Positions 8,602 through 10,736 of a DNA stretch of 10,736 bases are shown in pieces. This DNA comes from Scybalousia_A sp963588535. GTDB lineage: Bacteria; Bacteroidota; Bacteroidia; Bacteroidales; P3. A program made the position numbers and the translations under genes. The DNA is taken from the NCBI GenBank assembly GCA_963588535.1, contig CAVAII010000099.1:1-10736 (forward strand). Reading direction: 5' to 3'. The notes under the pieces are model-generated. The model was not told where the DNA came from, did not search any database, and was given only the letters and a program-made list of their open reading frames with translations. Position 1 is the stretch's first letter. Each line of letters starts with the position of its first letter.

Positions 8602-8630
8602 AATAATTTGTTGATGATTGACAAATTATT
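8602..8630 (+). promoter_or_regulatory. Perfect 10-bp inverted repeat in the leader of the ATPase gene
   Basis: AATAATTTGT (8602-8611) and ACAAATTATT (8621-8630) are exact reverse complements around a 9-base loop, followed by only a short T-run. The element sits between the predicted promoter and the ATPase start. It could be an attenuator or leader hairpin, an operator dyad, or a weak terminator for the lptC transcript. The inverted repeat is certain; its role is not. Confidence 0.6.
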
Positions 8631-8656
8631 TTGGTGCCAAGAATGGTATCGTTGTA

Positions 8657-9889
8657 ATGAAATATGCGAATAGTATGAACGAACGATTAATAGTCAAATC
8701 ATTTGGTCCTGTTAAAGACCTGAATATAACATTCAAAAAAGTTACTTTGTTAATAGGTGATCAAGGTACTGGAAAAAGTTGTGTTGCTAAACTTTTTTCC
8801 ATGTTTACATGGTTAGAAAAAGTACTTAGTCAGAGGAGGTACAATCACTCATACTTTGAACAATATAATCGTTTTAAGACAAAGTTGTGTGCATATCATC
8901 GTATAGAGTCATTTATCAACGACGATACATTTATAAGATTTGAAGGGCCGTTGTATAATTTTGCCTATGACAACAAAGGATTTCATATAGAGGATAAAGG
9001 CAGAACCTTTGAGGGAATACCTAAGATAATCTATATCCCAGCCGAACGATCAATCGTAAGTGTTGCCGAAAACAAAACAAAATTATTGCGGGAGTTACCG
9101 CCCTCAAGCGAGACTTTCTCTGATGAATTTGTAAATGCAAAGAATTTCTTTCGAGATAGTTACTTGTTGCCCTTTGAAGAGTTACGATTCGAATATGATG
9201 CACTGAATAATACAAGTTGGATTTGTGGAGAAGACTACAAAGTCCGACTTATTAATGCCTCAAGTGGTGTTCAGTCTTGCTTGCCAATGTGTATGGTCTC
9301 AGAGTATCTAAGCCGTAAGGTGTTAGAACGTGAAGAGGTAAAACTCTCCAAAGAAGAAAGAGATAAACTTGAGAAGAAAATAACTGAGATAATGCATAAT
9401 GAGAACTACTCGGATAGTATCAAAGATATAATGATTCGTCAGATATCTTCCGCCAATAGATACGACCGTTTCATAGATGTAGTAGAAGAACCAGAATTAA
9501 ATCTATTTCCTTATTCACAAATGCATGTCTTATTTTCTTTAGTAGCCAACAACAATGTCTCAAGGAATAATCAACTTATAATCACTACTCATAGTCCATA
9601 CTCTTTGGCTATTGTCAATACTATGATAATGGGATCAAAAGCCATGGCAAATGCTGATACAGAGCAGCGAAAAGTAATAGAGACGATATTACCTACTAGG
9701 TATCATATTAATTTAGAAGACATAGAGGCATATCGTTTATCTTCTTCTGTTGATAGTTATTGTCAATCGGTTATAAATACAAGGACAGGACTTATCTCCA
9801 AAAATGATTTAGACTCAGTCTCGGACGACATAATGCGAATCTTTAATACTTTATATCAAAGTTATGCCAAGACTCTCGTGCAAAGATAG
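8657..9889 (+). CDS. AAA15/ABC-type ATPase of a two-gene cassette
   Basis: An SMC/ABC-like P-loop ATPase of the AAA_15/AAA_21 kind, 410 residues from the ATG at 8657. ATG 8675 (MNERLIVKSFGPV) is an equally reasonable start; the TTG at 8618 lies in the leader hairpin. Numbered from 8657: the family opening IVKSFGPVKDLNI about 12-24; Walker A GDQGTGKS 34-41 (Lys40); YIPAERS 126-132; signature-like SSGVQS 202-207; a charged helical insert about 220-255; Walker B VVEEPELNLFP 275-285 with Glu277/Glu278; THSPY 311-315. No TOPRIM or other nuclease domain follows, unlike OLD or GajA proteins. It overlaps the next gene by 26 bases, so the two proteins are probably made together, the ATPase acting as sensor or regulator of the downstream effector. 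That role is inferred from architecture. Confidence 0.9.
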   Translation: MKYANSMNERLIVKSFGPVKDLNITFKKVTLLIGDQGTGKSCVAKLFSMFTWLEKVLSQRRYNHSYFEQYNRFKTKLCAYHRIESFINDDTFIRFEGPLYNFAYDNKGFHIEDKGRTFEGIPKIIYIPAERSIVSVAENKTKLLRELPPSSETFSDEFVNAKNFFRDSYLLPFEELRFEYDALNNTSWICGEDYKVRLINASSGVQSCLPMCMVSEYLSRKVLEREEVKLSKEERDKLEKKITEIMHNENYSDSIKDIMIRQISSANRYDRFIDVVEEPELNLFPYSQMHVLFSLVANNNVSRNNQLIITTHSPYSLAIVNTMIMGSKAMANADTEQRKVIETILPTRYHINLEDIEAYRLSSSVDSYCQSVINTRTGLISKNDLDSVSDDIMRIFNTLYQSYAKTLVQR

Positions 9890-10481
9890 AACTCTACCAG
9901 TAGCCATTACGAATATTAAGCTGGGTTCAGCCCTACAAGACTGTGGTGCTGTTGGTGTAATTGAGGCCTTTGACAAGAGTTCTGCTCCGCAGTTATTTGT
10001 TTATGATGATAACGATTTGGGTTATACAGATTGGAAAGACACGACTCCCGATTTTGTCGCAAAATGTTTTCTTGTTAAGAATCCTAATGGTGCAGTTATT
10101 GTTTTACTTCCTCTTGATGGAAGAATTATCACAGGTAGAAGTGTTAGTAAAGGAGGTGTATGCGATAGTATGCTTTTAACCGAGAAGGAGATGTCTTTAA
10201 TCGAGTTCAAAACAAACGTTATATCTACTAGTTATCAAACAATCAGGCAGAGAGCACTCGAAGGAATTACTCAGTTGTGGCATACTTATAATGCAATAAT
10301 AGAGCCGAGGTGTATGAAGTTTTCAAAGAATCTTAGACTATTATCTGTTGATTTTTATATTGTATTTAATAGAGAATTGGAGGTAGTCGGTATTAATTCT
10401 GAACTAATGGATCTACAAAATGAGTTTTTTGAAAATAATAAGCGTTTGCTGTATTTTGGTAACGAAAAGACTTTTGAGTAA
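9864..10481 (+). CDS. Putative PD-(D/E)XK nuclease-like partner of the ATPase
   Basis: A 205-residue protein I cannot assign to a named family. No signal peptide or membrane segment is visible. Its centre carries a likely PD-(D/E)XK core: Asp101 in GGVCDSMLL, a 12-residue strand-turn-strand, then Glu114-Phe-Lys116 in SLIEFK. A helix follows with Gln137-Leu138 (RALEGITQLWHTYN), the usual place of the supporting QL motif in such nucleases. Upstream are predicted beta segments (CFLVKNPNGAVIVLLPLDG). After the core comes a strand-rich region (LRLLSVDFYIVFN) and a charged C-terminus. The ATG at 9864 is 26 bases inside the ATPase gene, with no good later start, implying coupling. A role as nucleic-acid-cutting effector held in check or loaded by the ATPase is inferred; an enzymatically inactive structural partner is also possible. 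Confidence 0.8.
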   Translation: MPRLSCKDRTLPVAITNIKLGSALQDCGAVGVIEAFDKSSAPQLFVYDDNDLGYTDWKDTTPDFVAKCFLVKNPNGAVIVLLPLDGRIITGRSVSKGGVCDSMLLTEKEMSLIEFKTNVISTSYQTIRQRALEGITQLWHTYNAIIEPRCMKFSKNLRLLSVDFYIVFNRELEVVGINSELMDLQNEFFENNKRLLYFGNEKTFE

Positions 10482-10507
10482 TTCATTAGTCTTTATTTTT
10501 GTTTTTT
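10466..10507 (+). terminator. Probable intrinsic terminator of the cassette
   Basis: AAAGACT (10466-10472) pairs with AGTCTTT (10488-10494). Between them an inner TGA/TCA stem (10475-10477 with 10483-10485) closes a 5-base loop across a symmetric TT/TT internal loop. A T-tract broken by one G follows (10496-10507). The left arm lies in the last codons of the nuclease-like gene. The stem is AT-rich, so termination may be partial. The same bases also fit a promoter (next entry). Confidence 0.6.
10473..10501 (+). promoter_or_regulatory. Possible Bacteroidota-type promoter reading into the tandem repeats
   Basis: TTTG at 10473-10476, a 17-base spacer, then TATTTTTG at 10494-10501 (TAnnTTTG). The spacing is identical to that of the cassette promoter. 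It lies inside the terminator hairpin and T-tract, and AT-rich sequence gives such matches by chance, so this is only a candidate. If real, the transcript would begin near 10508 and consist largely of the 21-base repeats. Confidence 0.3.
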
Positions 10508-10519
10508 GATCCACCTTGT

Positions 10520-10676
10520 ATCTTAATAACTTCAGTACTTATTCAAATAATATCAGTAACTATCTTAATAACTTCAGTAATTATTTTAATAACTTCAGTA
10601 ACTATCTTAATAACTTCAGTAATTATTTTAATAACTTCAGTACTTATTTCGATAACTTCAGTAGTTATCCAAATCG
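10520..10676. repeat. 21-bp tandem repeat array, seven full units plus a degenerate eighth
   Basis: Contiguous units start at 10520, 10541, 10562, 10583, 10604, 10625 and 10646; a decayed partial eighth begins at 10667. The core AATAACTTCAGTA is intact in units 1, 3, 4, 5 and 6. Unit 7 has G for the first A, and unit 2 is the most diverged. Units 3 and 5 are identical and units 4 and 6 nearly so, pointing to growth by duplication of a 42-bp pair. Each unit has TCAGT at the centre of an imperfect 7+7 dyad, perfect in unit 7 (10651-10669). There are no spacers, so it is not CRISPR. The 21-bp period is two helical turns, placing each core on the same DNA face. Function unknown. Confidence 0.95.
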
Positions 10677-10712
10677 TTCGTTTTTTGGGAGACATTAAAG
10701 TGAAAAACAAAA

Positions 10713-10736
10713 ATGGGTGATAGAGAAAATAGAACA
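10713..10736 (+). CDS. Possible start of the next gene, cut off by window end
   Basis: An ATG at 10713 opens a frame (MGDRENRT) that is still open at the window edge, eight codons in. It follows an A-rich stretch, as is common before starts in Bacteroidota, with no clear Shine-Dalgarno. Eight codons are too few to be sure it is a gene or to suggest a product. Confidence 0.25.

Noticed and set aside
8618..8656. TTG start at 8618 extending the ATPase by 13 residues
   Set aside because: The TTG lies in the loop/stem of the leader inverted repeat, and the added residues precede the normal start of the family opening motif; ATG 8657 or 8675 fits better.
8657..9889. OLD/GajA-type nuclease or PtuA of a classical Septu system
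   Set aside because: No TOPRIM motifs after the ATPase domain and no HNH motif in the partner protein, so these named systems are not supported.
10520..10676. CRISPR array
   Set aside because: Units are contiguous with no unique spacers, and no cas genes are present.

Overview
The window is AT-rich and densely coding, and every recognisable gene is on the + strand. The organism looks like a member of the Bacteroidota, most likely Bacteroidales. The grounds are the gene order coaX - outer-membrane beta-barrel - TPR protein - lptC, Sec signal peptides ending in A|Q, weak or absent Shine-Dalgarno sequences, and a promoter of the Bacteroidota type (TTTG / TAnnTTTG). No rRNA, tRNA, insertion sequence or CRISPR array was seen.

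Positions 1-8503 form one tightly packed housekeeping run. In order: the nearly complete 3' part of purL (purine synthesis, small-subunit type); a secreted C1-family aminopeptidase C / bleomycin-hydrolase-like protease; an unrecognised exported acidic protein; coaX (type III pantothenate kinase, first step of CoA synthesis); an outer-membrane beta-barrel protein; an exported TPR protein; and lptC (a lipoprotein for LPS transport). Gaps are 9, 14 and 41 bases, and three junctions overlap (TAATG, a 20-base overlap, TAGTG). Co-transcription is therefore likely, although no promoter for this run lies inside the window.

Positions 8504-10507 look like a self-contained two-gene cassette. It has its own Bacteroidota-type promoter, a perfect 10-bp inverted repeat in the leader, an AAA15/ABC-type ATPase gene and an overlapping second gene. 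The second protein carries a D-x12-E-x-K signature with a following QL helix, as in PD-(D/E)XK nucleases. A hairpin with a T-tract closes the cassette. By inference this is an ATPase-plus-nuclease system of the anti-phage or DNA-surveillance kind. It is the most interesting part of the window, and I cannot place it in a named defence family.

Positions 10508-10736 are mostly non-coding. They hold a 21-bp tandem repeat (seven full units and a degenerate eighth) in which every unit carries an invariant TCAGT at the centre of an imperfect dyad. A short open frame beginning at 10713 may be the start of the next gene.
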